Source of the DNA: Pseudomonas putida
Lineage (GTDB): Bacteria > Pseudomonadota > Gammaproteobacteria > Pseudomonadales > Pseudomonadaceae
Assembly (NCBI RefSeq): GCF_001941965.1
Contig: NZ_MKZO01000012.1
Coordinates: 186,001-250,000 of the forward strand
Direction: 5' to 3'
DNA: 64,000 nt
Under the pieces are notes generated by a model. That model was not told the origin of the DNA, ran no database searches, and was given only the letters and a program-made list of their open reading frames with translations. The translations under genes and the position numbers were made by a program. Positions 26,173 through 34,731 of this stretch are shown here, piece by piece (position 1 is the stretch's first letter; each line of letters begins with the position of its first letter).

Positions 26173-27480
26173 ATGAGCGCAACCCGCAAAGCCTACCGTT
26201 CCGCCATCCTGCACAGCATCGCCGACCCCGCCGAGGTGGGCATCGAGGCCTCCTTCGAGTATTTCGAGGACGGCCTGCTGGTGGTGGACAACGGCAAGAT
26301 CAGCCGCGTCGGCCACGCCGCCGACCTGCTGCCGACCCTGCCCGCCGATATCGAAGTGGTGCATTACCAGGACAAGCTGATCACCCCCGGCTTCATCGAC
26401 ACCCATATCCACTTCCCGCAGACCGGCATGATCGGCTCCTACGGCGAGCAACTGCTGGACTGGCTGAACACCTACACCTTCCCGTGCGAGAAGCAGTTCG
26501 CCGACAAGGCCCATGCCGACAAGGTGGCGAAGATCTTCGTCGAGGAACTGCTGCGCAACGGCACTACCACCGCCCTGGTGTTCGGCAGCGTGCACCCGGA
26601 ATCGGTGAACGCCTTCTTCGAAGAAGCCGAACGCCTGGACCTGCGGATGATCGCCGGCAAGGTGATGATGGACCGCAACGCCCCGGACTACCTGACCGAC
26701 ACCGCCGAGTCGGGCTATGCCGAGAGCAAGGCGCTGATCGAGCGCTGGCACGGCAAGGGCCGCCTGCATTACGCGGTGACCCCGCGCTTCGCGCCGACCA
26801 GCACCCCGGAGCAACTGCAACTGGCCGGGCAACTGCTGAGCGAGCATGACGGCCTGTACATGCACACCCACCTGAGCGAGAACCTCAAGGAAATCGACTG
26901 GGTGAAATCGCTGTTCCCGGAGCGCAGTGGCTACCTGGATGTGTACGACCACTTCAAGCTGCTCGGCGAGCGCTCGGTGTTCGCCCATGGCGTGCACCTG
27001 TGTGATGCGGAGTGCCAGCGGTTGGCGGAGACCGGGTCGGCGGTGGCGTTCTGTCCAACGTCGAACCTGTTCCTCGGTAGCGGGTTGTTCAACCTGCCGC
27101 AGGCCGAGCAGTTCAAGGTCAAGGTGGGGTTGGGGACTGACGTCGGTGCCGGCACCAGCTTCTCGCTGCTGAATACCCTGAACGAAGCGTACAAGGTGAT
27201 GCAGTTGCAGGGCGCGCGGCTGCATCCGTTCAAGTCGCTGTACCTGGCGACATTGGGTGGGGCGCGGGCTCTCAGTCTGGATGACAAAATCGGTAGCCTG
27301 AAGGCCGGCAACGATGCGGACTTCGTGGTGCTGGACTACAAGGCGACGCCGTTGCTGGATTACCGCCTGCAGCAGTCCAACAGTATCGAGGAGACCCTGT
27401 TCGTGCTGACCACCCTGGGTGACGACCGCACCATCAGCCAGACCTTTGCGGCGGGTGTTTGCGTCCATCAGCGCGGCTGA
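26173..27480 (+). CDS. guaD: guanine deaminase
   Basis: A 435-aa amidohydrolase. Zinc ligands are seen in GFIDTHIHFPQ near residues 75-85, with HTHLSEN and FAHGVHL later, and the catalytic Asp in LGTDVGAGTSFS. It converts guanine to xanthine and ammonia, feeding XdhAB. The length fits bacterial GuaD. It ends the xdhABC-guaD run and is followed by a REP pair and a strong bidirectional terminator. Confidence 0.96.
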   Translation: MSATRKAYRSAILHSIADPAEVGIEASFEYFEDGLLVVDNGKISRVGHAADLLPTLPADIEVVHYQDKLITPGFIDTHIHFPQTGMIGSYGEQLLDWLNTYTFPCEKQFADKAHADKVAKIFVEELLRNGTTTALVFGSVHPESVNAFFEEAERLDLRMIAGKVMMDRNAPDYLTDTAESGYAESKALIERWHGKGRLHYAVTPRFAPTSTPEQLQLAGQLLSEHDGLYMHTHLSENLKEIDWVKSLFPERSGYLDVYDHFKLLGERSVFAHGVHLCDAECQRLAETGSAVAFCPTSNLFLGSGLFNLPQAEQFKVKVGLGTDVGAGTSFSLLNTLNEAYKVMQLQGARLHPFKSLYLATLGGARALSLDDKIGSLKAGNDADFVVLDYKATPLLDYRLQQSNSIEETLFVLTTLGDDRTISQTFAAGVCVHQRG

Positions 27481-27488
27481 ACGCTGAA

Positions 27489-27565
27489 CCTGTGGGAGCT
27501 GGCTTGCCAGCGATAGCTATGGTGAATTCACCACTGCAATCGCTGGCAAGCCAGCTCCCACAGGG
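27489..27565. repeat. REP pair (BIME), GAATTC-spacer type
   Basis: Two inverted REP cores with a GGTGAATTCACC spacer directly after guaD. Confidence 0.9.
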
Positions 27566-27580
27566 TTACTCATTGCCCAC

Positions 27581-27610
27581 AAAAAAGGGGCTCATTCATG
27601 AGCCCCTTTT
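27581..27610. terminator. bidirectional terminator between guaD and GntR
   Basis: AAAAGGGGCTCAT and ATGAGCCCCTTTT form a perfect stem with A-tract and T-tract flanks, so it can end transcription from both converging genes. Confidence 0.9.
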
Positions 27611-27626
27611 CGCATCTGTGCAGTTT

Positions 27627-28397
27627 TCAGCCCTTGGCTGACACCGCCCCGCCGCGCTTCTTGCTCTGCAACAAATGCGAAAACACCGCATGCAGATCAT
27701 CCGAAGCACTTTCCTCATCCAGGTTCAGCTTGCTGTCGATGTGGTCCATGTGGTGCATCATCAGGTCCACGGCCTTGGCCGCATCCCGCGCTTCCAGGGC
27801 ATCGATCAATTGCATGTGCTCGTCATAGGAACAATGCGAGCGGTTGCCGCTTTCGTACTGGGCAATGATCAGCGAGGTCTGCGACACCAGGCTGCGCTGG
27901 AAGCTGATCAGCGGTGCATTGCCCGCCGCTTCGGCGAGCTTGAGGTGGAATTCGCCGGAAAGACGGATACCGGCACCCCGATCACCCCGGGAGAAGCTGT
28001 CGCGCTCTTCCCGGACCATCTCGCGCAGTTCGTTCAGTTGCTCGGCAGTGGCGTGCTGGATCGCCAGCTCGGTGATCGCGCGCTCCACCATACGGCGGGA
28101 GAAGAACACCTGGCGCGCTTCCTCGACCGTCGGGCTGGCCACCACTGCACCGCGATTCGGCCGCAGCAGGACCACGCTTTCATGGGCCAGGCGCGACAGG
28201 GCGCGACGAATGATGGTGCGGCTGACGCCGAAGATCTCGCCCAGTGCTTCCTCACTCAACTTGGTACCCGGGGCCAATCGCTGTTCGAGAATGGCTTCGA
28301 AGATATGCGCGTAGACAATATCGTCCTGGGTGCCGCTGCGACCGCCGGTCTTGCCGGCTCGCGGGGCTTTCTTGAGGGGTTGTAACTGTTCGTTCAT
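27627..28397 (-). CDS. GntR family regulator, candidate master of the ureide regulon
   Basis: A 256-aa protein with a basic N-terminal tail, winged helix (LSEEALGEIFGVSRTIIRRA and LSRLAHESVVLLRPNRGAVV) and an FCD helical domain (ARQVFFSRRMVERAITELAI onward). The start MNEQLQPLKK at 28397 is preferred to an upstream GTG-like frame. It is divergent from the AzgA permease and sits in the middle of the purine region; homologues occupy the same place in other Pseudomonas. I infer it recognises the TTGTATACAA palindrome found at 28602 and at six or seven more promoters here. The ligand may be an allantoin or glyoxylate-pathway intermediate. Confidence 0.9.
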   Translation of the reverse strand: MNEQLQPLKKAPRAGKTGGRSGTQDDIVYAHIFEAILEQRLAPGTKLSEEALGEIFGVSRTIIRRALSRLAHESVVLLRPNRGAVVASPTVEEARQVFFSRRMVERAITELAIQHATAEQLNELREMVREERDSFSRGDRGAGIRLSGEFHLKLAEAAGNAPLISFQRSLVSQTSLIIAQYESGNRSHCSYDEHMQLIDALEARDAAKAVDLMMHHMDHIDSKLNLDEESASDDLHAVFSHLLQSKKRGGAVSAKG

Positions 28398-28601
28398 GGG
28401 CACTCGCGCACGAAGATTCACCTATCGGGCCTCGACTGTAATACCAGCCAGTGGGGCGATGGCAAGTCCTGGGTAGAAAAATGACGGCATAAGGTATTGC
28501 CGCATTGTACACAGCAATCGGCATTTCTGCAGGCGCCATCATTCGTTATAGCCCTTGTGACAAACAAACTGCGCACATCCAATAAAACAGTATTTGCATT
28601 C

Positions 28602-28613
28602 TTTGTATACAAA
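28602..28613. promoter_or_regulatory. TTGTATACAA operator, permease/GntR gap
   Basis: Perfect 12-bp palindrome TTTGTATACAAA in the divergent gap. A half-like ATTGTACACA lies at 28504-28513, nearer the GntR start, and may serve autoregulation. Confidence 0.75.
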
Positions 28614-28636
28614 AGCATAATCCACCGGGCAACTTC

Positions 28637-28652
28637 CTGACCCGAAAGTCAA
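28637..28652. promoter_or_regulatory. TGACC-N4-GTCA motif before the AzgA permease
   Basis: CTGACCCGAAAGTCAA matches the xdhA-upstream dyad (21244) at most positions. It lies about 100 bases before the permease start, 24 bp from the TTGTATACAA site, so two regulators may act here. Confidence 0.55.
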
Positions 28653-28751
28653 CTCACGGTCCGGAGTCGCCGACAACCTTCCCTCGCAGAGCCCCCAGTG
28701 ATCGTGCAGGACCAGCTCTGAAAAACAAGAAAGACTTGAGGAGTACACGCT

Positions 28752-30101
28752 GTGGAAAGCCGCAAATCCGACGCCCCTACGCTGGATCTTGCTCCACCGC
28801 TCGAAACGAGCTGGCTGGAACGGATTTTCAAACTCAAGCAACACGGCAGCACCGTCAAGACCGAGATGATCGCGGGCCTGACGACCTTCATCACCATGGC
28901 CTACATCATCTTCGTCAACCCCAACATCATGGCCGATGCCGGCATCGATCACGGGGCGGCCTTCGTCGCCACCTGCATCGCCGCCGCCCTTGGCTGCCTG
29001 TTGATGGGGCTGTACGCCAACTGGCCGGTGGGCCTTGCTCCGGGCATGGGCCTGAACGCCTTCTTCACCTACACCGTGGTCGGGACCATGGGCTACACCT
29101 GGGAAGCCGCGCTGGGCGCGGTGTTCGTCTCCGGGGTGCTGTTCATGTTCCTGACCCTTTCCCGCGTGCGCGAATGGCTGCTCAACAGCATCCCGGTCAG
29201 CCTTCGCCACGCCATGGGCGCCGGCGTCGGATTGTTTCTCGGACTGATCGGCCTTAAAACCGCGGGCATCGTCGTCGACAGCCCGGCCACCCTGATCAAG
29301 CTCGGTCACCTCAACGAGCCCGGTCCGCTGCTCGCGGCGCTGTGCTTCCTGATGATCGCGGTACTCAGCTACCACCGGGTGTTCGGCGCAATCCTCATCA
29401 GCATCATCACCGTGACCCTGGCCGGCTGGGGCCTGGGCCTGGTGGAATACGGCGGAGTGTTCTCGCTGCCTCCGAGCCTGGCACCGACCTGGATGGCCAT
29501 GGATGTGGCCGGGGTGTTCAACGTCAGCATGATCGCCGTGGTCCTGGCGTTCCTCTTCGTGCATATGTTCGACACCGCCGGCACCCTGATGGGCGTGGCG
29601 CAACGTGCCAACCTGGTGAATGCCGACGGGCGTATCGAAAACCTGTCCCGTGCCCTGAAGGCGGATAGTGCCTCGAGCGTGTTCGGTGCCGTGGTCGGCG
29701 TGCCGCCGGTGACCAGCTATGTGGAAAGTGCCGCGGGCGTCGCGGCTGGCGGGCGTACCGGCCTGACGGCGGTGGTGGTCGGCTTGCTGTTCATCGCGGC
29801 GATGTTCTTCGCCCCGCTGGCCGGCATGATCCCGGCCTATGCCACCGCGGGTGCGCTGATCTACGTGGCGATGCTGATGATGGGCAGCATGGCCCATATC
29901 GAATGGGATGACGCCACCGACAGCATTCCGGCGATCGTCACGGTGATCATGATGCCGCTGACCTTCTCGGTCGCCGACGGTATCGCCCTGGGCTTCATCA
30001 CCTTCGTGGTGCTCAAGGCCTTCACCGGCAAGCACAAGGAGATCTCGGCCAGCCTGTGGGTGCTGTGTGCGATCTTCATTGCCAAGTTCATCTTCCTGTA
30101 A
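28752..30101 (+). CDS. AzgA-type NCS2 purine permease
   Basis: A 449-aa membrane protein with 12 or more hydrophobic segments. Family landmarks: EMIAGLTTFITMAYIIFVNP at the start, GLYANWPVGLAPGMGLNAFF with the NCS2 signature loop, and FDTAGTLMGVAQRA. The AzgA/PbuG group imports adenine, guanine or hypoxanthine with protons. The GTG start has GAGGAG 8 bases upstream. Its promoter carries both recurring motifs of this region, which ties it to purine catabolism. Confidence 0.93.
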   Translation: MESRKSDAPTLDLAPPLETSWLERIFKLKQHGSTVKTEMIAGLTTFITMAYIIFVNPNIMADAGIDHGAAFVATCIAAALGCLLMGLYANWPVGLAPGMGLNAFFTYTVVGTMGYTWEAALGAVFVSGVLFMFLTLSRVREWLLNSIPVSLRHAMGAGVGLFLGLIGLKTAGIVVDSPATLIKLGHLNEPGPLLAALCFLMIAVLSYHRVFGAILISIITVTLAGWGLGLVEYGGVFSLPPSLAPTWMAMDVAGVFNVSMIAVVLAFLFVHMFDTAGTLMGVAQRANLVNADGRIENLSRALKADSASSVFGAVVGVPPVTSYVESAAGVAAGGRTGLTAVVVGLLFIAAMFFAPLAGMIPAYATAGALIYVAMLMMGSMAHIEWDDATDSIPAIVTVIMMPLTFSVADGIALGFITFVVLKAFTGKHKEISASLWVLCAIFIAKFIFL

Positions 30102-30120
30102 GGGGTGGATGCAGGGCAGG

Positions 30121-30147
30121 AGCCTCACCTTCGGGTGGGGCTTTTTT
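30121..30147 (+). terminator. terminator after the AzgA permease
   Basis: AGCCTCACC-TTCG-GGTGGGGCT followed by TTTTTT, 20 bases after the stop. Confidence 0.95.
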
Positions 30148-30170
30148 GTGGATCAGACACTGCAAACCAG

Positions 30171-30280
30171 GTAGGAGCGTGGCTTGCCCGCGAAGGAGTG
30201 CGAAGCGCTCCCGAAAATGGTGCTGCCATCGAAATCCTGGGACCGCTGCGCGGTCCTTCGCGGGCAAGCCACGCTCCTAC
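30171..30280. repeat. REP pair of a second family
   Basis: GTAGGAGCGTGGCTTGCCCG at 30171 is repeated in inverted form ending at 30280. The core differs from the common REP of this window (GCGTGGCTTGCCCGC against GAGCTGGCTTGCCAGC). Only this locus has it here. Confidence 0.85.
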
Positions 30281-30313
30281 GGGGCCTTATACAGCCTTTG
30301 AAAAACAGCAGAC

Positions 30314-30341
30314 GAAAAAAAGCCCGCCAGTGTGAGCGGGC
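30314..30341 (-). terminator. terminator after hiuH
   Basis: On the minus strand GCCCGC-TCACACTG-GCGGGC is followed by TTTTTTTCG, about 30 bases after the hiuH stop. Confidence 0.9.
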
Positions 30342-30373
30342 CAAAGACCTACGAAGATTCTTCTAGCGACCAA

Positions 30374-30727
30374 CTAGCTTCCGCGATAGGTCGAGTAACT
30401 GTAAGGCGAGATCAGCAGCGGTACGTGGTAGTGGTCCTGCTTGTCGTTGATGCCGAAACGCAGCACCACCACATCCAGGAATGCCGGTTCCGGCAGTTGC
30501 ACACCACGGGCGCGGTAGTAGTCGCCAGCGCTGAATTGCAACTGGTACACACCGCTGCGGTAGTCATCGCCCTGCAGCAGCGGCGCGTCGACACGGCCGT
30601 CGCTGTTGGTCAGCGCGGTGGTCACCAGTTCCAGCTGCTGGCCTTCGACCCGGTACAGCTCGACCTTGATCGAGCTGCCAGGGCAGCCATGTGCGGCATC
30701 CAGTACATGCGTGGTCAAACGTCCCAT
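30374..30727 (-). CDS. hiuH: 5-hydroxyisourate hydrolase
   Basis: A 117-aa transthyretin-like enzyme that turns 5-hydroxyisourate into OHCU. The N-terminal signature LTTHVLDAAHGCPG and the C-terminal YSTYRGS are the diagnostic catalytic motifs. No signal peptide, so it is cytoplasmic. It is divergent from puuE across a 386-bp gap with two TTGTA-type operators. Confidence 0.97.
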   Translation of the reverse strand: MGRLTTHVLDAAHGCPGSSIKVELYRVEGQQLELVTTALTNSDGRVDAPLLQGDDYRSGVYQLQFSAGDYYRARGVQLPEPAFLDVVVLRFGINDKQDHYHVPLLISPYSYSTYRGS

Positions 30728-30830
30728 TGCTCGATCGCCTCTTGTTCACTCTATGGGCAAAAAATACCCGCCTGCACCAGAGGGAAACACGGCAGCAAGC
30801 GGCTGTGAAAGCATTAAGACACTTTATCGA

Positions 30831-30848
30831 AAAATTGTACACAATTTT
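30831..30848. promoter_or_regulatory. TTGTACACAA operator upstream of hiuH
   Basis: AAAATTGT-AC-ACAATTTT, an 8-bp perfect dyad about 105 bases before the hiuH start; a variant of the TTGTATACAA site. The same gap contains CTGACCAATCAG at 30939-30950, and nothing that looks coding. Confidence 0.65.
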
Positions 30849-31028
30849 TCTGGCAATTTTACGATTCAGCGCTACGGGCCGCCGTGAATCCTCCATTAGT
30901 CGCAAAGCCAGGGCCCATAACGACGCCAACGTCATTAGCTGACCAATCAGGCAGGTTTCTTGCTAGACATATAGAGGCACGCACGACGAAGAAATGGAAA
31001 AAAACAGGCTTACAAATCGTAAATAAAG

Positions 31029-31038
31029 TTGTATACAA
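31029..31038. promoter_or_regulatory. TTGTATACAA operator upstream of puuE
   Basis: Perfect TTGTATACAA palindrome 76 bases before the puuE start, where it could overlap the promoter. Confidence 0.75.
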
Positions 31039-31113
31039 TTGCTTCATCGTCGTGGCCCAACGCAACCTGCGCATTCGCCACCCCCGCATTCACGTACAAG
31101 AAGGAAGACTGCA

Positions 31114-32043
31114 GTGAGCGCTGATTATCCTCGCGACCTGATCGGTTATGGCAATACCCCTCCCCATCCGCACTGGCCGGGGAATGCGCGCGTCGCGTTG
31201 TCTTTCGTGCTCAATTACGAAGAAGGTGGCGAGCGCAACATCCTCCACGGTGACAAGGAATCCGAAGCCTTCCTCTCCGAGATGGTCGCTGCCCAGCCGC
31301 TGCAGGGCGCGCGCAACATGAGCATGGAATCGCTCTACGAATACGGCAGCCGCGCCGGCGTGTGGCGCCTGCTCAAGCTGTTCAAGGACAGCGGCGTGCC
31401 ACTGACCATCTTCGCCGTGGCCATGGCCGCCCAGCGCCACCCGGACGTGATCCGCGCCATGGCCGAGGCCGGCCACGAGATCTGCAGCCACGGCTACCGC
31501 TGGATCGACTACCAGAACATGGACGAGGCCCAGGAGCGCGAGCACATGCTCGAAGCCATCCGCATCCTCACCGAACTGACCGGCGAGCGCCCGGTCGGCT
31601 GGTACACCGGCCGCACCGGCCCGAACACCCGCCGGCTGGTGATGGAGGAAGGCGGCTTCCTCTACGACAGCGACACCTACGACGACGACCTGCCCTACTG
31701 GGAACCGAACAACCCGACCGGCAAGCCGCACCTGGTCATCCCCTACACCCTGGACACCAACGACATGCGCTTCACCCAGGTCCAGGGCTTCAACTGCGGC
31801 GAGCAGTTCTTCCAGTACCTGAAGGACGCCTTCGACGTGCTCTACGAAGAAGGCGCCACCGCCCCGAAAATGCTCTCCATCGGCCTGCACTGCCGCCTGG
31901 TCGGCCGTCCGGCACGCCTGGCTTCGCTCAAGCGCTTCATCGATTACGCCAAGAGCCATGACCAGGTCTGGTTTGCCCGTCGCGTGGACATCGCCCGCCA
32001 CTGGCACGCCACCCACCCTTTCCAAGCCGAGATTTCGAAATGA
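31114..32043 (+). CDS. puuE: allantoinase PuuE
   Basis: A 309-aa polysaccharide-deacetylase-fold allantoinase that opens allantoin to allantoate; this family is unrelated to the metal-dependent AllB type. Motifs: LSFVLNYEEGGERN near residue 30 and AGHEICSHGYRWIDY near residue 125. The GTG start (VSADYPRDLIGYG) is preceded by GAAGGA; an upstream ATG at 31039 lies close to the operator and would add unrelated residues. The stop overlaps uraD by ATGA. Confidence 0.96.
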   Translation: MSADYPRDLIGYGNTPPHPHWPGNARVALSFVLNYEEGGERNILHGDKESEAFLSEMVAAQPLQGARNMSMESLYEYGSRAGVWRLLKLFKDSGVPLTIFAVAMAAQRHPDVIRAMAEAGHEICSHGYRWIDYQNMDEAQEREHMLEAIRILTELTGERPVGWYTGRTGPNTRRLVMEEGGFLYDSDTYDDDLPYWEPNNPTGKPHLVIPYTLDTNDMRFTQVQGFNCGEQFFQYLKDAFDVLYEEGATAPKMLSIGLHCRLVGRPARLASLKRFIDYAKSHDQVWFARRVDIARHWHATHPFQAEISK

Positions 32044-32555
32044 CCGCTTTCAAGACCCTGACCCCTTCGTCCCTGGACCGTGTCGCATTCGTCGAGGCGT
32101 TCGCCGACATCTACGAGCACTCGCCGTGGGTGGCCGAGAAGGCCTACGACCTGGGCCAGCTCGGCGAAGTGGACCAGATCGAGAACCTGCACCAGCGCAT
32201 GAGCGACATCCTCCTCAGCGCCGATCACGCTGCCCAGCTGGCGCTGATCAACGCTCACCCGGACCTCGCCGGCAAGGCCGCGATCAAGGGTGAACTGACC
32301 GAGTCGAGCACCAACGAACAGGCCGGCGCCGGCATCCACCAGTGCACCGCCGAAGAGTTCGAGCGCTTCACCACGCTCAACGACGCCTACAAGGACAAGT
32401 TCGGCTTCCCGTTCATCATGGCGGTCAAGGGCAGCAACCGGCACCAGATCCTCGCCGCCTTCGAAACCCGCATCCACAACGATGCCGAAGCCGAGTTCAA
32501 GGAAGCCCTGGCGCAGATCAACCTGATCGCCCTGTTCCGCCTGCTGCAACTGTAA
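32040..32555 (+). CDS. uraD: OHCU decarboxylase
   Basis: A 171-aa all-helical enzyme converting 2-oxo-4-hydroxy-4-carboxy-5-ureidoimidazoline to S-allantoin. SPWVAEKAYD carries the conserved region near the active site, with NAHPDLAGKAA and the ESTNEQAGAGI loop after it. It is translationally coupled to puuE through ATGA. After its stop comes a GC-rich inverted repeat (GCGCCGGCC with GGCCGGCGC) in a 71-bp gap before allA, where other pseudomonads have alc. Confidence 0.96.
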   Translation: MTAFKTLTPSSLDRVAFVEAFADIYEHSPWVAEKAYDLGQLGEVDQIENLHQRMSDILLSADHAAQLALINAHPDLAGKAAIKGELTESSTNEQAGAGIHQCTAEEFERFTTLNDAYKDKFGFPFIMAVKGSNRHQILAAFETRIHNDAEAEFKEALAQINLIALFRLLQL

Positions 32556-32626
32556 GACCCGCGCCGGCCCGGCCGGCGCCACACAGCCTGACGACTTATA
32601 AAACACAGAATTCAGAGAATAAAAGC

Positions 32627-33130
32627 ATGCGTACTCTAGTGATCGAGCCCCTGACCAAAGAAGCCTTCGCCCCCTTCGGTGACGTGATCGAAACCGACGG
32701 CAGCGACCACTTCATGATCAACAACGGCTCGACCATGCGCTTCCACAAGCTGGCGACGGTGGAAACCGCCCAGCCGGAAGACAAGGCGATCATCAGCATC
32801 TTCCGCGCCGACGCGCTGGACATGCCGCTGACCGTACGCATGCTGGAACGCCATCCGCTGGGCAGCCAGGCTTTCATCCCGCTGCTCGGCAACCCCTTTC
32901 TGATCGTGGTCGCGCCAGTTGGCGATGCACCTGTATCAGGTCACGTCCGTGCCTTCATGAGCAATGGCAGGCAGGGCGTCAATTACCATCGCGGCGTCTG
33001 GCACCACCCGGTGCTGACGATCGAAAAGCGGGATGACTTCCTGGTGGTTGATCGCAGTGGTTCCGGCAACAACTGCGACGAGCATTTCTTTACCGAGGAT
33101 GAGCAGCTGATCCTCAATCCCCACCAATAA
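32627..33130 (+). CDS. allA: ureidoglycolate lyase
   Basis: A 167-aa cupin-type enzyme that splits ureidoglycolate into glyoxylate and urea. MRTLVIEPLTKEAFAPFGDV starts the family; GVNYHRGVWHHPVL holds metal or substrate residues and FLVVDRSGSGNNCDEHFF the end. A weak AGAG-containing site precedes the ATG. Its substrate normally comes from allantoicase, which is absent from the window. Confidence 0.95.
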   Translation: MRTLVIEPLTKEAFAPFGDVIETDGSDHFMINNGSTMRFHKLATVETAQPEDKAIISIFRADALDMPLTVRMLERHPLGSQAFIPLLGNPFLIVVAPVGDAPVSGHVRAFMSNGRQGVNYHRGVWHHPVLTIEKRDDFLVVDRSGSGNNCDEHFFTEDEQLILNPHQ

Positions 33131-33178
33131 GAGAAGGCTGGCCACCGGATTCCGGTGACCGGCAAGAGGTACAAGACT

Positions 33179-34549
33179 GTGGAAGCACATCTGTTGGAAT
33201 GGCTGAACCTGAGCGTGCGCTGGGTTCACATGATTACCGGCGTGGCCTGGATCGGCGCGTCGTTCTACTTCGTCTGGCTGGAAAACAACCTGAACCGCGC
33301 CAACCCGCGCGAAGGGCTGTCGGGTGACCTTTGGGCGATCCACGGTGGCGGTATCTACCACCTGGAGAAGTACAAGCTGGCACCGCCGAAAATGCCGGAC
33401 AACCTGCACTGGTTCAAATGGGAAGCCTACTTCACCTGGATGTCCGGGATCGCCTTGCTGTGCCTGGTGTTCTACTGGCAGCCGACCCTGTACCTGCTGA
33501 AACCGGGCAGCACCCTGACCGGCTTCGAAGGCGTGACCATCGGTGTCGCCTCGCTGATCGCCGCCTGGTTCATCTACGACTTCCTGTGCGACTCGCCACT
33601 GGGCAAGCACCCTGCCCTGCTCGGCCTGGTGCTGTTCGTCCTGGTGATCGCGGCGTGCTTCGGTTTCAGCCAGGTGTTCAGCGGTCGTGGTGCGTACCTG
33701 CACACTGGCGCCATCATCGGCACCATCATGGTCGGTAACGTATTCCGCATCATCATGCCGGCCCAGCGCCAGCTGGTGGCGGCGATCGAAGCCAACACCA
33801 CCCCCGATCCGGTCCTGCCGGCCAAGGGCCTGTTGCGCTCGCGCCACAACAACTACTTCACCCTGCCGGTGCTGTTCATCATGATCAGCAACCACTTCCC
33901 GAGCACCTACGGCAGTGAATACAACTGGCTGATCCTGGCCGGTATCGCCATCGCTGCGGTGTTGATCCGTCACTACTTCAACACCCGCCACGACAGCAAC
34001 AAGTTCGCCTGGGCCCTGCCCGCCGGCGCACTGGCGATGATCTGCCTGGCCTACGTCACAGGTCCTGCGCGCATGCCGAGCACTGCACCGGAACAGGCCG
34101 CCGCCAAGATCGAGTACCAGCCGCTGCCGGAAACCGCGCTGGGTGGCAAGACTGCCGCCGAGAAGGAAGAGGAAGCCAAAGCCGCCGCCTGGCAGGCCGC
34201 CCAGGCCAAGCCCGCCGAACCGGCTGCACCTGCCGCCCCGGCCGCTGCCGCCGAAGCCCCGGCGCAAGCGACCGCTGCCGCGACCGGTGGTGGTTTCGAG
34301 AAGATCCACAGCGTCATCCAGGAGCGTTGCACCGTGTGCCACTCGGCCAAGCCGACCAGCCCGCTGTTCAGCACCGCGCCGGCCGGCGTGATGCTCGACA
34401 CCGCGCAGCAGATCCAGGCCATGGCCCCGCGTATCCAGGCCCAGGCCGTCGCCAGCCAGATCATGCCGCTGGGCAACATCACCCAGATGACTGCCGAAGA
34501 ACGCAAGCTGGTCGGTGACTGGATCGCCAGCGGTGCCAAGGTGAATTGA
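33179..34549 (+). CDS. puuD: membrane urate hydroxylase PuuD with cytochrome c domain
   Basis: A 456-aa integral membrane protein that oxidises urate to 5-hydroxyisourate, replacing soluble uricase. The N-terminal half has about seven to eight hydrophobic segments (NLSVRWVHMITGVAWIGASF at the start). An Ala/Pro-rich linker (about residues 320-370) leads to a cytochrome c domain with CTVCH at residues 384-388 and a later Met ligand candidate in QIMPLGN. It probably passes electrons to the respiratory chain. The GTG at 33179 has AGAGGT 8 bases upstream; a GTG at 33155 is less likely. Confidence 0.93.
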   Translation: MEAHLLEWLNLSVRWVHMITGVAWIGASFYFVWLENNLNRANPREGLSGDLWAIHGGGIYHLEKYKLAPPKMPDNLHWFKWEAYFTWMSGIALLCLVFYWQPTLYLLKPGSTLTGFEGVTIGVASLIAAWFIYDFLCDSPLGKHPALLGLVLFVLVIAACFGFSQVFSGRGAYLHTGAIIGTIMVGNVFRIIMPAQRQLVAAIEANTTPDPVLPAKGLLRSRHNNYFTLPVLFIMISNHFPSTYGSEYNWLILAGIAIAAVLIRHYFNTRHDSNKFAWALPAGALAMICLAYVTGPARMPSTAPEQAAAKIEYQPLPETALGGKTAAEKEEEAKAAAWQAAQAKPAEPAAPAAPAAAAEAPAQATAAATGGGFEKIHSVIQERCTVCHSAKPTSPLFSTAPAGVMLDTAQQIQAMAPRIQAQAVASQIMPLGNITQMTAEERKLVGDWIASGAKVN

Positions 34550-34701
34550 GCTTCAAGCTTTAAGCCATAAGCTGCAAGTCAGAGCGGTTTTGCTTCGTCT
34601 GGAAGTGCGTCGTTCTGGCTTGCGGTAGTGACAAGCAAAAAAACTGCAAGTCCGGTGCACGCGGCTTCTTCTTGAAGCTTGCGGCTTGAGGCTTGCAGCT
34701 A
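34549..34701. repeat. intergenic inverted heptad repeat (AAGCTTGAAG type)
   Basis: AGCTTCAAGCTTTAAGCC on the left and GGCTTGAGGCTTGCAGCT on the right are mutually complementary in blocks, giving a long imperfect hairpin of about 150 bases between puuD and the permease. Similar AAGCTTG-rich hairpins are common in Pseudomonas genomes; it may also act as a weak attenuator. Confidence 0.65.
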
Positions 34702-34731
34702 AAAACAAGAACAAAACCGTAGAGGTGCTGC

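Noticed and set aside
34549..34701. Structured riboswitch before the xanthine permease
   Set aside because: The hairpin is made of AAGCTTG-type heptads common as intergenic repeats in Pseudomonas; no purine-riboswitch core is visible.
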